Notes: a model not told the origin generated them from the sequence alone. A DNA stretch of 48,944 nt from Roseburia sp. (GCA_023662875.1 JAMPIG010000017.1:1-48944), one strand, 5' to 3'; numbered from the stretch's first letter, positions 22,946 to 32,181 are shown. Numbers and translations are program-made.

Positions 22946-23095
22946 TCGGCATCGCTGATCCTGTTTTTAAAGCCAAAGGAGCGTTGGAAAAATATAGGGC
23001 TGGCTTCTTTTCTGGCCGCCTGTCTCCTGACCGCCTTGGGCCTGATTACCATGATTTCCTATATGGCGCTGGGTGACTGGCTGGTTGAGCAGTGA
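22946..23095 (+). pseudogene. C-terminal fragment of another membrane protein
   Basis: After the EpsG stop the same frame stays open for 49 codons and encodes SASLILFLKPKERWKNIGLA, one strong helix, and the end MALGDWLVEQ. There is no start or ribosome site. EpsG proteins normally end at the point of the TGA, so this is more likely the surviving tail of a different membrane enzyme, joined by deletion. Confidence 0.45.
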
Positions 23096-23182
23096 CAAGC
23101 TGGGGCAACGGCCAGATACGCGGCAGAAAATAAGATGAAGCAACAATCGATTTCACGCCTTGCGGGAATTTTGGGTCATGAA

Positions 23183-24397
23183 TCAGCGCCCATACGCCTG
23201 ATAATTTTGCATGGTCTGCCACACGATCACAGCGACATGCCCCATAATCAGCAGGAATATCAGTAGCGTAAACACCCACCTCGGCACATATTTCTTTCGC
23301 CTCTTCGCAAGTTTTTTTATACTCTTTTCCTCGCACAGTTCTTTTACCCTCTCCAGCTCTCCGCTTCCCATCGTCTTCTTGGGGAGCGCCAGATGACTGC
23401 CATCCTTTAAATAAAAGAACAGGTTCGACTCCGTCTCAACCGTGCAATACAGTTTCTCCCAAGGCACTATAAGACTCTTTTTTTCAGGGCTGGCCCAGCC
23501 GATTCCCCATTCCGCAAGCCATATCTCCCATGCCTCCCCGGCAGGATTTTTGAGCAATCCCTTTCTGAGCTGCTGTCGAACCATTTCCTCCGTATCTCCC
23601 AATTTATACTGCAGGATCGACAGAGAAAGTATCATCCCCATAAAAGGCAGAATGTTGCCGATGCTTTCCCCCGTAGCACGCTGCAAAAACGCACAGATAA
23701 CGAAAAAAAAGGCGAGCCCTGACATACCTGCCGCAAGTCCCAGCAGCTTCGCAAAAATCTGTTTCCCTCCCGGGAGCCACATCTGATTGATTTCCCGGGC
23801 CTCCGACATCAGTTTTATTCCGGCCTCCTCATCCAACCGAACGGAGAATCGAAGGCCGCCTTCCCCTGCTTTCTCCGAATTCGGCGCTTCGCCGGCTTCC
23901 TCCGTCGGCATCTCAATCTGGTTTTCCGAGTTCTGCAAGGCCGCTATAAAAGCATCCTTCTCCTTCTCGTCCGCAAACACACGCAACGGAATGGGATCCC
24001 AGGACAGTGCCTTTGGGGTCTGTCGAAATCCCAGCATCAACAAATGGCGCGTCACCCGCACGACCGCGATATCGCCGCAGGGAACCTCGCTGGACAATTC
24101 CCCTTCTATATTCAGCCGCAGCGCTCCATTTTCCGCCGTCACCGTTATCGTCTTTCCGCAAAGCTGCTTTCTCAGCGCGGAGCGCCTCCACGTTACATAG
24201 AGCGCAGCCAGGCCAAACAAAATAAGCCCGAATTCCAGGAAAGCCGTCCAATGCCAAAACGCCTGCTGTACCCAAATAAATATCAATACCAACAGCAGCC
24301 ACCAGTAAAAATGCCTTAGGCGCAGCTGCTCCCAGATAACCCTATAGGTTAGTTCCTTCGCCTCTTCCTCGGTGATTTGGAATGTGTATTTTTTCAT
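23183..24397 (-). CDS. Membrane protein with two YcxB-like units
   Basis: A 404-residue protein with two similar halves. Half 1 has helix pairs at about 32-70 followed by a beta-rich cytoplasmic portion with the VPCGDIAVVRVTRHLLML stretch. Half 2 has helices at about 210-260 followed by IVPWEKLYCTVETESNLFFYLKDGSHLALPKKTM, the YcxB-like C-terminal signature. A last helix lies near 378-398. YcxB-like domains have no proven function; the internal duplication is visible by motif comparison. It is on the strand of the ftsEX operon, 62 bases downstream of the protease gene, and may be its last member. Confidence 0.6.
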   Translation of the reverse strand: MKKYTFQITEEEAKELTYRVIWEQLRLRHFYWWLLLVLIFIWVQQAFWHWTAFLEFGLILFGLAALYVTWRRSALRKQLCGKTITVTAENGALRLNIEGELSSEVPCGDIAVVRVTRHLLMLGFRQTPKALSWDPIPLRVFADEKEKDAFIAALQNSENQIEMPTEEAGEAPNSEKAGEGGLRFSVRLDEEAGIKLMSEAREINQMWLPGGKQIFAKLLGLAAGMSGLAFFFVICAFLQRATGESIGNILPFMGMILSLSILQYKLGDTEEMVRQQLRKGLLKNPAGEAWEIWLAEWGIGWASPEKKSLIVPWEKLYCTVETESNLFFYLKDGSHLALPKKTMGSGELERVKELCEEKSIKKLAKRRKKYVPRWVFTLLIFLLIMGHVAVIVWQTMQNYQAYGR

Positions 24398-24459
24398 CGC
24401 ATATCCGCTCCTGATCCAACCGTTATGAAAAGCAGCGAACTGTCCGTCGGCAAACCTTG

Positions 24460-25764
24460 CTACTTTATCATCCCCCGCAGCACTTCCTTTGCCCTATTCA
24501 GTTGGTTGTCGATCTGGCCGTCGCTGCCGTAATAGGTCTCTCCGTCAAACTCACAGACGACGTCCGGTTCGATTCCGATGCCGTGGATATTATTTCCGTT
24601 GGGCGTATAATAGGCGCTGATAGTAACCTTGATCGCCGAGCCGTCCCGCAAGGGCATCACCGACTGTACGATCCCCTTTCCGAAGGTAGTGGTTCCCACC
24701 AGGGTTCCGATCCCGTAATCCTTAATCGCGCCGGCCATAATCTCCGCGGCGCTGGCGGAATTGCGATCCACCAGGACAACCATAGGCTCCTTCATTTCCC
24801 TTTCCCCGTCGCACTTATACTCCGAGCGCTGCCCGTACTTATCCTCCGTATAGACGATCAGCCCCTTCGGCAGAATCATTTCACACATATCGACGACGGC
24901 GTCCAGGTTTCCGCCCGGATTGCCCCGCAGATCCAGAATGATTCCCTTTGCGCCGGAGCCTCTTGCCGTAGCCAGCGCCTCCGCGAACTGATCCACCGTC
25001 ACATCGTCAAACTCAGTGACCTGGATATAAGCCATATCGTCCTCCACCATGGAAAATTCAACCGTAGGGGACTCCACCCGTCTTCTTGTCATCGTCACAT
25101 AAAGATAGTCGCTTTCGCCCTGCCGGACAAGAGTAAGCGTAACCTCCGTCCCCTCCGGCCCCTTGATCAGGGCGACCGCCTCCGTCAGGCTTAAGCCGTA
25201 GGTAGATTCCCCGTCCACCTCGTAGATAATATCGTCGGCCCGAAGCCCTGCCTCCTCCGCGGGAGAATTCCCGATCGTACCGTTGATCTTGGGAAGTCCG
25301 GTGGTTTTATCCAGCTCCACATAAGCGCCAATCCCGTAATAGATTCCCTCCGACTGCTCCATCATCGCGCTCAGCTCTTCCGCGGTATAATACTCGGAAT
25401 AAGGGTCTCCCAGAGCGTTCAGCAGCCCCTTATACATCCCGTTCTGCAGCTCCTCGTCCGTTACCTCTCCCAGGAAGTAATACCTGTCGATGACCTCCTC
25501 CAGCGCCTGGAGCTTCCGGATCACGTTCGCTGTGATCGCCGAGTTCTCCGTCAGCTCCGCCTGCAGCGACTCCTCCTTCCTGTCGTCTACCGCCTTCTGG
25601 GTTCGGACGGCAAGAAACGCGATCGCAACAATCAGCAGAGAGGACGCAATACCGACAATCAGACCTACCAGAAAGATCCCCTTATCGCTGCCCTTTTCTC
25701 CCTTTGACGCCCCCCCCGTCGGCGCGGTGCCTACCCTGTCAAAATAGTTTTGATTGTCTTCCAT
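24460..25764 (-). CDS. S41 carboxy-terminal processing protease (CtpA/CtpB type)
   Basis: A 434-residue protease has an N-terminal anchor helix near residues 28-50 after a low-complexity start. A PDZ domain follows at about 130-220 (GIGAYVELD, NSPAEEAGLRADDIIYEVDG). The S41 catalytic domain has the Ser in NSASAAEIMAG and the Lys in TTFGKGIVQ, the expected Ser-Lys dyad. It acts outside the membrane, cutting envelope proteins. It follows a PcsB/EnvC-like hydrolase activator and ftsEX, an order repeatedly seen in Clostridia, so it probably processes a division protein. Gap to the upstream gene: 67 bases. Confidence 0.9.
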   Translation of the reverse strand: MEDNQNYFDRVGTAPTGGASKGEKGSDKGIFLVGLIVGIASSLLIVAIAFLAVRTQKAVDDRKEESLQAELTENSAITANVIRKLQALEEVIDRYYFLGEVTDEELQNGMYKGLLNALGDPYSEYYTAEELSAMMEQSEGIYYGIGAYVELDKTTGLPKINGTIGNSPAEEAGLRADDIIYEVDGESTYGLSLTEAVALIKGPEGTEVTLTLVRQGESDYLYVTMTRRRVESPTVEFSMVEDDMAYIQVTEFDDVTVDQFAEALATARGSGAKGIILDLRGNPGGNLDAVVDMCEMILPKGLIVYTEDKYGQRSEYKCDGEREMKEPMVVLVDRNSASAAEIMAGAIKDYGIGTLVGTTTFGKGIVQSVMPLRDGSAIKVTISAYYTPNGNNIHGIGIEPDVVCEFDGETYYGSDGQIDNQLNRAKEVLRGMIK

Positions 25765-25831
25765 ATCTGATACCTCATTTCCTCGCTGTTCTTCGTGTAT
25801 AACGAACCCGTGACAGACCGTGCACCGGCTC

Positions 25832-27070
25832 TTACTTGCTGATATAATTCCAGGGAGAGGTATACTCTCCGTTCAGCCGCACGCTGAAATGCAGATGGTT
25901 CCCGGTCGCTCTTCCCGTGCTTCCCACCGCGGCGATGGTCTCGCCCCGGACTACGATATCGTCCTTCTTCACATAAAGCGCCGAGGCGTGCATATATATC
26001 GTATACAGACCGTCCCCGTGATCGATCATGACGTAGTTCCCCATGGTGCCGCTGTAGGTGGCGGCCACCACAACCCCGTCGTAGGCCGCGTAGATCGCCG
26101 TCCCCTTCGGAGAGGCCAGATCCACGCCGTTATGGAACTGGGGCACCTTCAGAGTGGGATGAATTCTGGGGCCGTAATCGTCCGTCACCCTCGTATAAGA
26201 GGCCACCGGAAACTTGAAAGCGCCTCCGTCATACGTCAGCACAACGCCGCTGTTCGCCAGAATCTTTTTCTTCTCCTCGGCGATCATCGTCTCGAGAGCG
26301 GTAATCTCCTCCTCCTGAGCCTGAATCTCCTCCTCGAATTCCCGGATCGCCTTCTCCTTGTTATCGATGTCCGTCTCGTAGTTGATAATATCCTGGGTTT
26401 TCTGCTCGATCAGGGCCTCCAGCGTCCTCTGTTCTTCCTCCACGCCGTCCCTGGCCTCGTCCAGGATCTCCTTCTCCAGCTCAAGCTCCTGCTTACAGAG
26501 CTCCACATACTGCCGAATCGCCTTGAAATCCTGCCACATCTGCTGGTCGTAGCTGATGACGCGCTCCACATAATCCGCCTTGTTCAGGAAATCCCCGAAG
26601 CTCTCCGACTTTAACAGCATATCCAGCATCTGCGGATCCCCGGATTCATACACCATCCGGATACGGGTTATCATAGCCTCTCTCTGGCTCTCCTCCCGAT
26701 CCAGCGCATCCGCCAGCTCCTGCTCCGTCACGGCGATCTCCGCTTCCTTCTCCGCAATCTGCGCCTTTAAATCCGCGATATTCCTTTCAATCTCCTCCAG
26801 ATTCTTATCCAGCTCCTTCACATAATTTTTCAGGTTTGTTCGCTGCGTTTCCAGCTCCCTCTTGATATTCTGAAGATTACTCAGGCCGTTTTTCAGATTT
26901 TCCTTATCCCGCTGGGCCTGGGCAATCTGCTCCTCCTTCTCCCGGATACTGTCCGAAGTGATGGACGAGAGCGTGATCGCCGATGCCGTCCGCTTCAGCG
27001 TACCCGAGAAGGCCACAGCGCAAAGCATTACCGCCGCCGCACAGCAAATTATGATCTTTTTCTTTCTCAT
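25832..27070 (-). CDS. PcsB/EnvC-like murein hydrolase with M23 domain
   Basis: A secreted protein of about 412 residues. The start at 27070 (MRKKKIIICC) is preferred because GAGAGG is 7 bases upstream; an ATG two codons earlier exists. A signal peptide is followed by a long coiled coil (about residues 40-270) and a C-terminal LytM/M23 domain. The zinc motifs HNGVD and HLHF are both present, so it may itself be an active endopeptidase, unlike EnvC. FtsEX-controlled proteins have this coiled coil, which docks onto FtsX. Its place directly after ftsX supports that pairing. Confidence 0.88.
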   Translation of the reverse strand: MRKKKIIICCAAAVMLCAVAFSGTLKRTASAITLSSITSDSIREKEEQIAQAQRDKENLKNGLSNLQNIKRELETQRTNLKNYVKELDKNLEEIERNIADLKAQIAEKEAEIAVTEQELADALDREESQREAMITRIRMVYESGDPQMLDMLLKSESFGDFLNKADYVERVISYDQQMWQDFKAIRQYVELCKQELELEKEILDEARDGVEEEQRTLEALIEQKTQDIINYETDIDNKEKAIREFEEEIQAQEEEITALETMIAEEKKKILANSGVVLTYDGGAFKFPVASYTRVTDDYGPRIHPTLKVPQFHNGVDLASPKGTAIYAAYDGVVVAATYSGTMGNYVMIDHGDGLYTIYMHASALYVKKDDIVVRGETIAAVGSTGRATGNHLHFSVRLNGEYTSPWNYISK

Positions 27071-27160
27071 CGCCATACCTCTCGCCGCAATCCGAAAGAG
27101 CGCTTTATCAAAGCGAACAGGTTCTCAAGACGAATAAATTCGCCCAGCGCTCTTCCCACA

Positions 27161-28096
27161 CTAGACATGTAGATGCTTCCTGACCGTTGTAAAGCTTCCA
27201 AGGAAGCCGATTCCCATCCCCAGCAAAAGCGACACAGGCGTCAGAACATTAAAAATCTCCTCCACCGTCAGGAAATCCAGGAAGCTGCTCAAAATCGCAA
27301 ACCTTTCTACAATATACGTCAGCGCGTAATTATAAAGACTATAGATCAGCCCCAGGGGAATCGCCGCTCCCAGAAGACCGATCAGAATTCCCTCCAGCAC
27401 AAAGGGAGCCCGCACAAAAAAGTCCGTCGCGCCAATATATTTCATGATATTAATTTCGGCGGATCGAACCGAAATTCCAATAGCCACCGTATTGCTGATC
27501 AGAAAGATACTGACGGCCAGCAGAATCACAATAATCCCGATCGATACATAGGCGATCAGCAGGTTTACACCGCTTAAGGTCGCCGCCGTCAGCTCCGAAT
27601 AGTTGACCTTGCGAACCTCCGGCATGGAAAAAAGCCAGTTTACCAATGCGTCCTGCAGCGCTACATCGCTGAGGTATGCCTCATAATTATCCTCCCCGGT
27701 CAGCGGATTCTCCGGAAACCCTTCCGCGTAATTCTCCCCGTAATAATGCGACGCAAAATCCGCCCAGACCTCGTCGTCAGAGGTATATATCACCTCCGAC
27801 ACCTCGACTCTCGCCCCGATCATCTGGCCGATCTCCTCCATCCGCGCGTCGTCCGGAATCTGGTTCTCCGTGTGGGATTCACAGTCGTCGTAGTCATGGT
27901 GGAAAAAAACCGTGACCGATACCCCCTCCTCCGCCTTCATGACAATACTCCGGAAATTCGTCACGACGGCGTAAAAAAGCCCGAACAGAAACAGGCAGGC
28001 GGAAATCGTCGCCACAGAGGCCAGCGAATACCACTTGTTTCGGAAGATATTGGCGAATCCCTGCCGGAACGTATAGAACAGCGTGCTAATCTTCAT
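27161..28096 (-). CDS. ftsX: Cell division protein FtsX
   Basis: A 311-residue FtsX family permease: N-terminal cytoplasmic segment ([21 protein letters not shown]), helix 1 near residues 22-45, an extracellular domain of about 125 residues, and three C-terminal helices (about 170-195, 220-245, 280-300). The signature [25 protein letters not shown] is the FtsX coupling region. It transmits ATP hydrolysis by FtsE to an outside hydrolase, here the PcsB-like protein. It overlaps ftsE by 11 bases. Confidence 0.93.
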   Translation of the reverse strand: MKISTLFYTFRQGFANIFRNKWYSLASVATISACLFLFGLFYAVVTNFRSIVMKAEEGVSVTVFFHHDYDDCESHTENQIPDDARMEEIGQMIGARVEVSEVIYTSDDEVWADFASHYYGENYAEGFPENPLTGEDNYEAYLSDVALQDALVNWLFSMPEVRKVNYSELTAATLSGVNLLIAYVSIGIIVILLAVSIFLISNTVAIGISVRSAEINIMKYIGATDFFVRAPFVLEGILIGLLGAAIPLGLIYSLYNYALTYIVERFAILSSFLDFLTVEEIFNVLTPVSLLLGMGIGFLGSFTTVRKHLHV

Positions 28097-28829
28097 CGAT
28101 GTATTCGCCCCCCTCCTCGTCGCTGACGATAATTCCCTTCTTCATGGTGACCACCCGCTTGCGCATGGCGTTGACGATCTCCCGGTTATGCGTCACTACT
28201 ACGACCGTAGTCCCGCTCTCGTTGATTTCCTCCAAAAGCTGCATGATTTCCCATGAATTTTTCGGGTCAAGGTTGCCGGTGGGCTCGTCCGCCAGCAGGA
28301 TCGAGGGACGGTTGATCAGGGCCCGGGCCAGGGCGACCCGCTGCTGCTCTCCGCCGGACAGCTGGTTCGTCTTCGCCTTATACTTTCCGGCCAGCCCTAC
28401 GGTAGCCAGAATCGCCGGCACATTTCGGCGGATCTCGATAGCGGGGGTCTCTACGATTCTCTGGGCAAAAGCCACATTTTCGTAGACATTCCTGTCGTTC
28501 AACAGGCGGAAATCCTGAAAAACCACTCCCAGATTCCGCCGAAACTTCGGCACCTGACGGTGCCTCAGCTTTGCCAGATCCGTTCCCATGACATATACGC
28601 TGCCGCCCGTCGCCGTCAGTTCCCTGAGCAACAGCCTGATCAATGTGGATTTCCCGGAACCGCTGTCCCCAACGATAAAGACAAACTCCCCCCTGCCTAT
28701 GCTCAGCGTAATCCCGTTCAGCGCGGGGGAACCTGTAGAATAAACCTTCCTGACATTATCCAGATAGATAATGCCCTTTTCCTCTATCATCTGTTCCCGT
28801 CTTCTTCTCAGCAGTTCCTTTCTCGCCAT
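28086..28829 (-). CDS. ftsE: Cell division ATP-binding protein FtsE
   Basis: A 247-residue ABC ATPase with Walker [11 protein letters not shown]-loop VFQDFRLL, signature LSGGEQQR, Walker [13 protein letters not shown] and VTHNREIV as the H-loop. The N-terminus has a 14-residue basic extension before the usual start. The ATG at 28829 is kept because AGGAGAGG lies 4 bases upstream; an internal ATG (28790) would remove the extension. The C-terminus is acidic ([11 protein letters not shown]). It follows the CdaR/PucR-like regulator after only 11 bases. Confidence 0.93.
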   Translation of the reverse strand: MARKELLRRRREQMIEEKGIIYLDNVRKVYSTGSPALNGITLSIGRGEFVFIVGDSGSGKSTLIRLLLRELTATGGSVYVMGTDLAKLRHRQVPKFRRNLGVVFQDFRLLNDRNVYENVAFAQRIVETPAIEIRRNVPAILATVGLAGKYKAKTNQLSGGEQQRVALARALINRPSILLADEPTGNLDPKNSWEIMQLLEEINESGTTVVVVTHNREIVNAMRKRVVTMKKGIIVSDEEGGEYIDED

Positions 28830-28840
28830 AAACCTCTCCT

Positions 28841-29926
28841 CTAAAAGTCCGTATTCTCCATGTATTTCATATATTTCACGACCATCAGCGCAATTTTAAA
28901 GGTGATCGCGTCCTCGAACACACGCAGATCCAGGCCGGTACTCTTCTGCAGCTTATCCAGCCGATAAACCAGCGTATTCCTGTGGATGAACAGCTGCCTC
29001 GAGGTCTCCGACACATTCAGACTGTTCTCAAAAAATTTATAGATCGTAGCCAGCGTCTCCTCGTCAAATTCATCCGGGCTCCTGCCGTCAAAGATCTCCC
29101 GGATAAACATCCTGCAGAGCGGAATCGGCAGCTGATAGATCAGACGCCCGATTCCCAGCTCGCTGTAAGCCACGACATCTCTTTCGTCAAAGAAAATCTT
29201 TCCTACGTCCAGAGCCATCTTGGCCTCCTTGTAGGAACGGCTGACCTCCTTGATCTCCTGTACAATAGTCCCGTAGGCGATACAGATATCCCGAATTCCC
29301 TCTTTCTGCAGATAACCGGCCAGCGAGTGCGCCGCCTTGTCGACCTCCTTGAGACCGTCCCCCTCCGGCAGCTCCCTGACCACAATCACATTATTTTCGT
29401 CCACAGCGGTCACAAAGTCCGTACCGCTGCCGCCCAAATATGTCCTGGAGAGCTCCAGGGCGTTATTTTCCCGCCCGTTCGCCGACTCCACAATCATAAC
29501 GATCCTTGGAACGTCCGTCTGGATGTGAAGCTTTTTCGACCGGCTGTAAATATCTACCAGCAGCAGATTATCCAGCAGCAGATTCTTCATGAAGTTATCC
29601 TTATCGAACCGCTCCTTGTACGCCACAAGAAGACTCTGCACCTGAAACGCCGCCATCTTACCGATCATGTAGACGTCCTCGCCTGCACCGCCGACCACCA
29701 GCACATACTCCAGCTGCTGCTCGTCGAACACCTTAAAATACTGATAGCCCTGAATCTCCTGGGAATCCGCCGGGGACGCCGCAAACTCAGCCGCCGCTCG
29801 GGAATTACTCCCCAGATCCGCCGTAGAGGCGACCTCCTTGCCGTCCACATCCATAACACATAATTCCACCCGCGCAATACTCTTTAAGCCGTCGATCGTA
29901 CTCTGCAAAATTTGATTTGATATCAT
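28841..29926 (-). CDS. CdaR/PucR-type transcriptional regulator
   Basis: A 361-residue protein. The N-terminus (about 1-130) matches the sugar-diacid recognition region (ILQSTIDGLKSIARVELCVMDVDGKEVA). The middle is a degenerate GGDEF-like domain. The C-terminal HTH_30 is typical: LNVSETSRQLFIHRNTLVYRLDKLQKSTGLDL. CdaR proteins activate sugar-acid genes in other bacteria, but no such gene is here. It lies 11 bases before ftsE and is likely co-transcribed, so it may sense a cell-wall or nutrient metabolite and link it to division; this is inference. Confidence 0.85.
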   Translation of the reverse strand: MISNQILQSTIDGLKSIARVELCVMDVDGKEVASTADLGSNSRAAAEFAASPADSQEIQGYQYFKVFDEQQLEYVLVVGGAGEDVYMIGKMAAFQVQSLLVAYKERFDKDNFMKNLLLDNLLLVDIYSRSKKLHIQTDVPRIVMIVESANGRENNALELSRTYLGGSGTDFVTAVDENNVIVVRELPEGDGLKEVDKAAHSLAGYLQKEGIRDICIAYGTIVQEIKEVSRSYKEAKMALDVGKIFFDERDVVAYSELGIGRLIYQLPIPLCRMFIREIFDGRSPDEFDEETLATIYKFFENSLNVSETSRQLFIHRNTLVYRLDKLQKSTGLDLRVFEDAITFKIALMVVKYMKYMENTDF

Positions 29927-29969
29927 ATAACCCCCATTTCCCTTTCTCTTGTAACCCCATTTTTAAATT

Positions 29970-29979
29970 ATCATACCAA
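29970..29979 (-). promoter_or_regulatory. Extended -10 before the CdaR-ftsEX operon
   Basis: TGG-TATGAT on the minus strand is an extended -10 box 44 bases before the ATG at 29926. No good -35 is seen. A GAAAGGGAAATGGGGG ribosome region follows. Confidence 0.4.
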
Positions 29980-30030
29980 AAATTTTACAAAAGTACCAGA
30001 AAAAAAGCAATAGGTTTTATCAAATTTCAC

Positions 30031-30066
30031 AAAAAAACTGTCTGACGATGGAAGGTCAGACAGTTT
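30031..30066 (-). terminator. Rho-independent terminator of the YjfB-like gene
   Basis: On the minus strand AAACTGTCTGAC and GTCAGACAGTTT form a perfect 12-bp stem with an 8-base loop, followed by a T-run. It stands 17 bases after the stop of the gene at 30083. Confidence 0.85.
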
Positions 30067-30082
30067 ACCGCTTTGCCGGGAG

Positions 30083-30274
30083 TTAAATCCGCATGTCAAA
30101 ATTCGCGCCCACCTCGGGATTTACGCTCCGTTCCATAGCCGCAGCGTCAATCATCTGAATGAGTCCCTCGCCAAGCTCCCTGTTGGTATCCATCGCCTTG
30201 CCGAGCACCGCAGTTCCGATCTGAGACTGCGTAGAAATTGTGGAAAGCGCCATTGAAACACCTGCAATATCCAT
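30083..30274 (-). CDS. YjfB-family small protein
   Basis: A 63-residue protein starts MDIAGVSMALSTISTQSQIGTAVLGKAMDT, matching the YjfB family (sometimes called putative motility protein) along most of its length. An AAGGAG ribosome site stands 9 bases before the ATG. It is monocistronic, with its own terminator. Members often occur near flagellar or chemotaxis genes, but none are in this window. The family function is not proven. Confidence 0.85.
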   Translation of the reverse strand: MDIAGVSMALSTISTQSQIGTAVLGKAMDTNRELGEGLIQMIDAAAMERSVNPEVGANFDMRI

Positions 30275-30361
30275 CTTTTTTGCTCCTTTCCTTTTTTCTG
30301 ATTACTATCTTAACACATCTCTCTCCGTTTTACCATGTATAATATTTCTTTTTCCGAATTC

Positions 30362-31204
30362 TTAAGAATTAATTCTCCGAATGGTCTTTTCTCCGATCTG
30401 AATCTTCCCCTGCTTCAGCAGCCTGCCCACCGCCCGCTTAAATTCGTTTTTACTCATCCCGGTCTCATGGGCGATCACCTCCGGGGACGCCTTGTCACTA
30501 AAAGGCAGAGCTCCCTCATAGCTGTCCAGCAGCTCCAGAATCTTTTCCGCGTCGACGTCCATCTGCAGGTACGCCTTCTCCCGCAGGCTCAGATCCAGTC
30601 TGCCGTCCTCCCGAACCCGGATTACCCGAGCCTCGACATCCGTCCCCGGCTCGATATCGCCGTAAAGCTCTTTCTTCGCGATCAGGCCGGAATACAGATT
30701 ATCCACCGCCACAAAAGCGCCGAAGCGGTCGCTGAGCTCGTAAACCCGTCCCCTTACCCGATCCTGCGCCTGATAAGGGCTGTCCGCCCGCAGATTCGGA
30801 TAAACATTCATCGTAGCGCAGAGACGGTTGCTCTTATCGATGTACAGGGAGACGAGCACCTTCTTCCCCTGATCTACCCGGCCCCGCTGCTCCCGGAACG
30901 GCAGAAGCAGATCCTTTTCCAGACCCCAGTCCAGAAAAGCTCCGTACTTTCCGACCTGCGCCACCGTCAGCTCCGCTACCTGCCCCATCAAAAGCGCCGG
31001 CTCGTGAACCGTAGCGATCATCCGATCCTTCGAGTCCCGGTAAATAAAGACCTCCAGCCGGTCTCCCACGCCGCAGCCCTCCGGTATCTGCCGGATCGGC
31101 AGAAGCACATGCTCCGCCGCCTCCTCAAAGCTCACGGCCAGAAAAACGCCGAAATCCACCTTTTTTACAATGACCAGCTCCTGCTTTTCGCCCAGGCGAA
31201 TCAT
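30362..31204 (-). CDS. S1-domain RNA-binding protein, CvfB-like
   Basis: A 280-residue protein with three S1-like units: about 1-60 (MIRLGEKQELVIVKKVDFGVFL), about 70-125 (GQVAELTVAQVGKYGAFLDWG) and about 150-205 (VRGRVYELSDRFGAFVAVDNL). A winged-helix C-terminus follows (VIAHETGMSKNEFKRAVGRLLKQGKIQI). This is the full CvfB order. CvfB binds RNA and affects virulence gene expression in Gram-positive bacteria (family knowledge). No operon partner is clear: the next gene upstream ends 272 bases away across a palindromic repeat. Confidence 0.9.
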   Translation of the reverse strand: MIRLGEKQELVIVKKVDFGVFLAVSFEEAAEHVLLPIRQIPEGCGVGDRLEVFIYRDSKDRMIATVHEPALLMGQVAELTVAQVGKYGAFLDWGLEKDLLLPFREQRGRVDQGKKVLVSLYIDKSNRLCATMNVYPNLRADSPYQAQDRVRGRVYELSDRFGAFVAVDNLYSGLIAKKELYGDIEPGTDVEARVIRVREDGRLDLSLREKAYLQMDVDAEKILELLDSYEGALPFSDKASPEVIAHETGMSKNEFKRAVGRLLKQGKIQIGEKTIRRINS

Positions 31205-31290
31205 ACTGTCTCCTTCCTGTTATACTCGATAACGCCAGAATTTACCCTTTTGCAAAGTGCCCACGCAACTGGTTGGCGTTATCTCGTTAT

Positions 31291-31330
31291 TCATGACAAT
31301 AGAATTCTCGCAAAGCGTGAATTTTATTGT
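31291..31330. repeat. 40-bp palindromic repeat, third copy
   Basis: On the minus strand this reads as a copy of the element at 17694-17733, matching 37 of 40 bases including GTCATGA at its end. It lies in the 272-base gap before the CvfB-like gene. The rest of the gap holds nothing else I can support. Confidence 0.85.
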
Positions 31331-31476
31331 TGGTTGCGGCAAGTGAAAACGTTAACAAGTATAAATCATTTTCCGAGGATTTCTCCGGAAAACATTGGTT
31401 TCCCGACTCCCTCGGGTGCTCTTCCCGAAAACCGCTGCTCTCTTCAAGCCCTGCTCTGCTCGCTCGGCACTCCCGG

Positions 31477-32181
31477 CTATCTCAGGAACTCCGCCGTCAC
31501 ATAAGCCGCGCCGTTCTCGTCCGTCAGAGATACAAAGACCCTCTCTCCCTCGGAAACCACCCTCGGCAGAAGCACATCGTCCAGAAAAGCCTGCTTCCTG
31601 TACTCCGCCCGCACCTGCCTGATCTGGAAATCCTCCGGCAGGTAATCCATGGCAATCCCGATAAACTGCTGGTTATTCACATGATGGTTCGTATCCAGAT
31701 GATGCTTCCGCACGATGACGGGCTCTCTCTCAATCCCGCCCTCCGGAACCGCTATTTTACGGGAAGCATAATCCATCTCCAGCTTCGGCGTCAGAACGTA
31801 CTTTTCCTTCATATCCTCCGGAATCGGCACAGGCTTTCCCGTATCCGTATTCAGCAGGCTCCAGAGGGAATTAGCCTTCGCCAGATATCCCCCGTCCTCC
31901 GACAACATGGCAAAATTGCGATGCCCCAAAAAGCCCTTCAGCTCATAAGGCAGGGTTCCCGTGACGACCCTCTCCCCCAGCTCCGGATACCTCTCCACAA
32001 CAATCTGCCAGAAGCAAAGCACCCAGACAAGATGCCTCCCCTGAAGATTCCGGATCCCGATTCCCAGATCCTCCGACTGAAAAGTCGAGCAGTCCTGAAA
32101 ATAATTGATCAGGGACGCCATGGTAAGCCGCCCCTCGCTGTCTACCTCGCTGTATCTGATTCTACTGTCAAAGCTATACAT
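31477..32181 (-). CDS. Acyl-ACP thioesterase
   Basis: A 234-residue protein made of two hot-dog halves. Half 1 starts FDSRIRYSEVDSEGRLTMASLINYFQDCS. Half 2 contains KHHLDTNHHVNNQQFIGIAMDYLPEDF, where the catalytic Asn/His region of FatA-type thioesterases lies. It releases fatty acids from acyl carrier protein. The usual length for the bacterial family is about 235-250 residues, so it is complete. It is 24 bases downstream of the CPBP gene and probably on the same transcript. Confidence 0.88.
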   Translation of the reverse strand: MYSFDSRIRYSEVDSEGRLTMASLINYFQDCSTFQSEDLGIGIRNLQGRHLVWVLCFWQIVVERYPELGERVVTGTLPYELKGFLGHRNFAMLSEDGGYLAKANSLWSLLNTDTGKPVPIPEDMKEKYVLTPKLEMDYASRKIAVPEGGIEREPVIVRKHHLDTNHHVNNQQFIGIAMDYLPEDFQIRQVRAEYRKQAFLDDVLLPRVVSEGERVFVSLTDENGAAYVTAEFLR

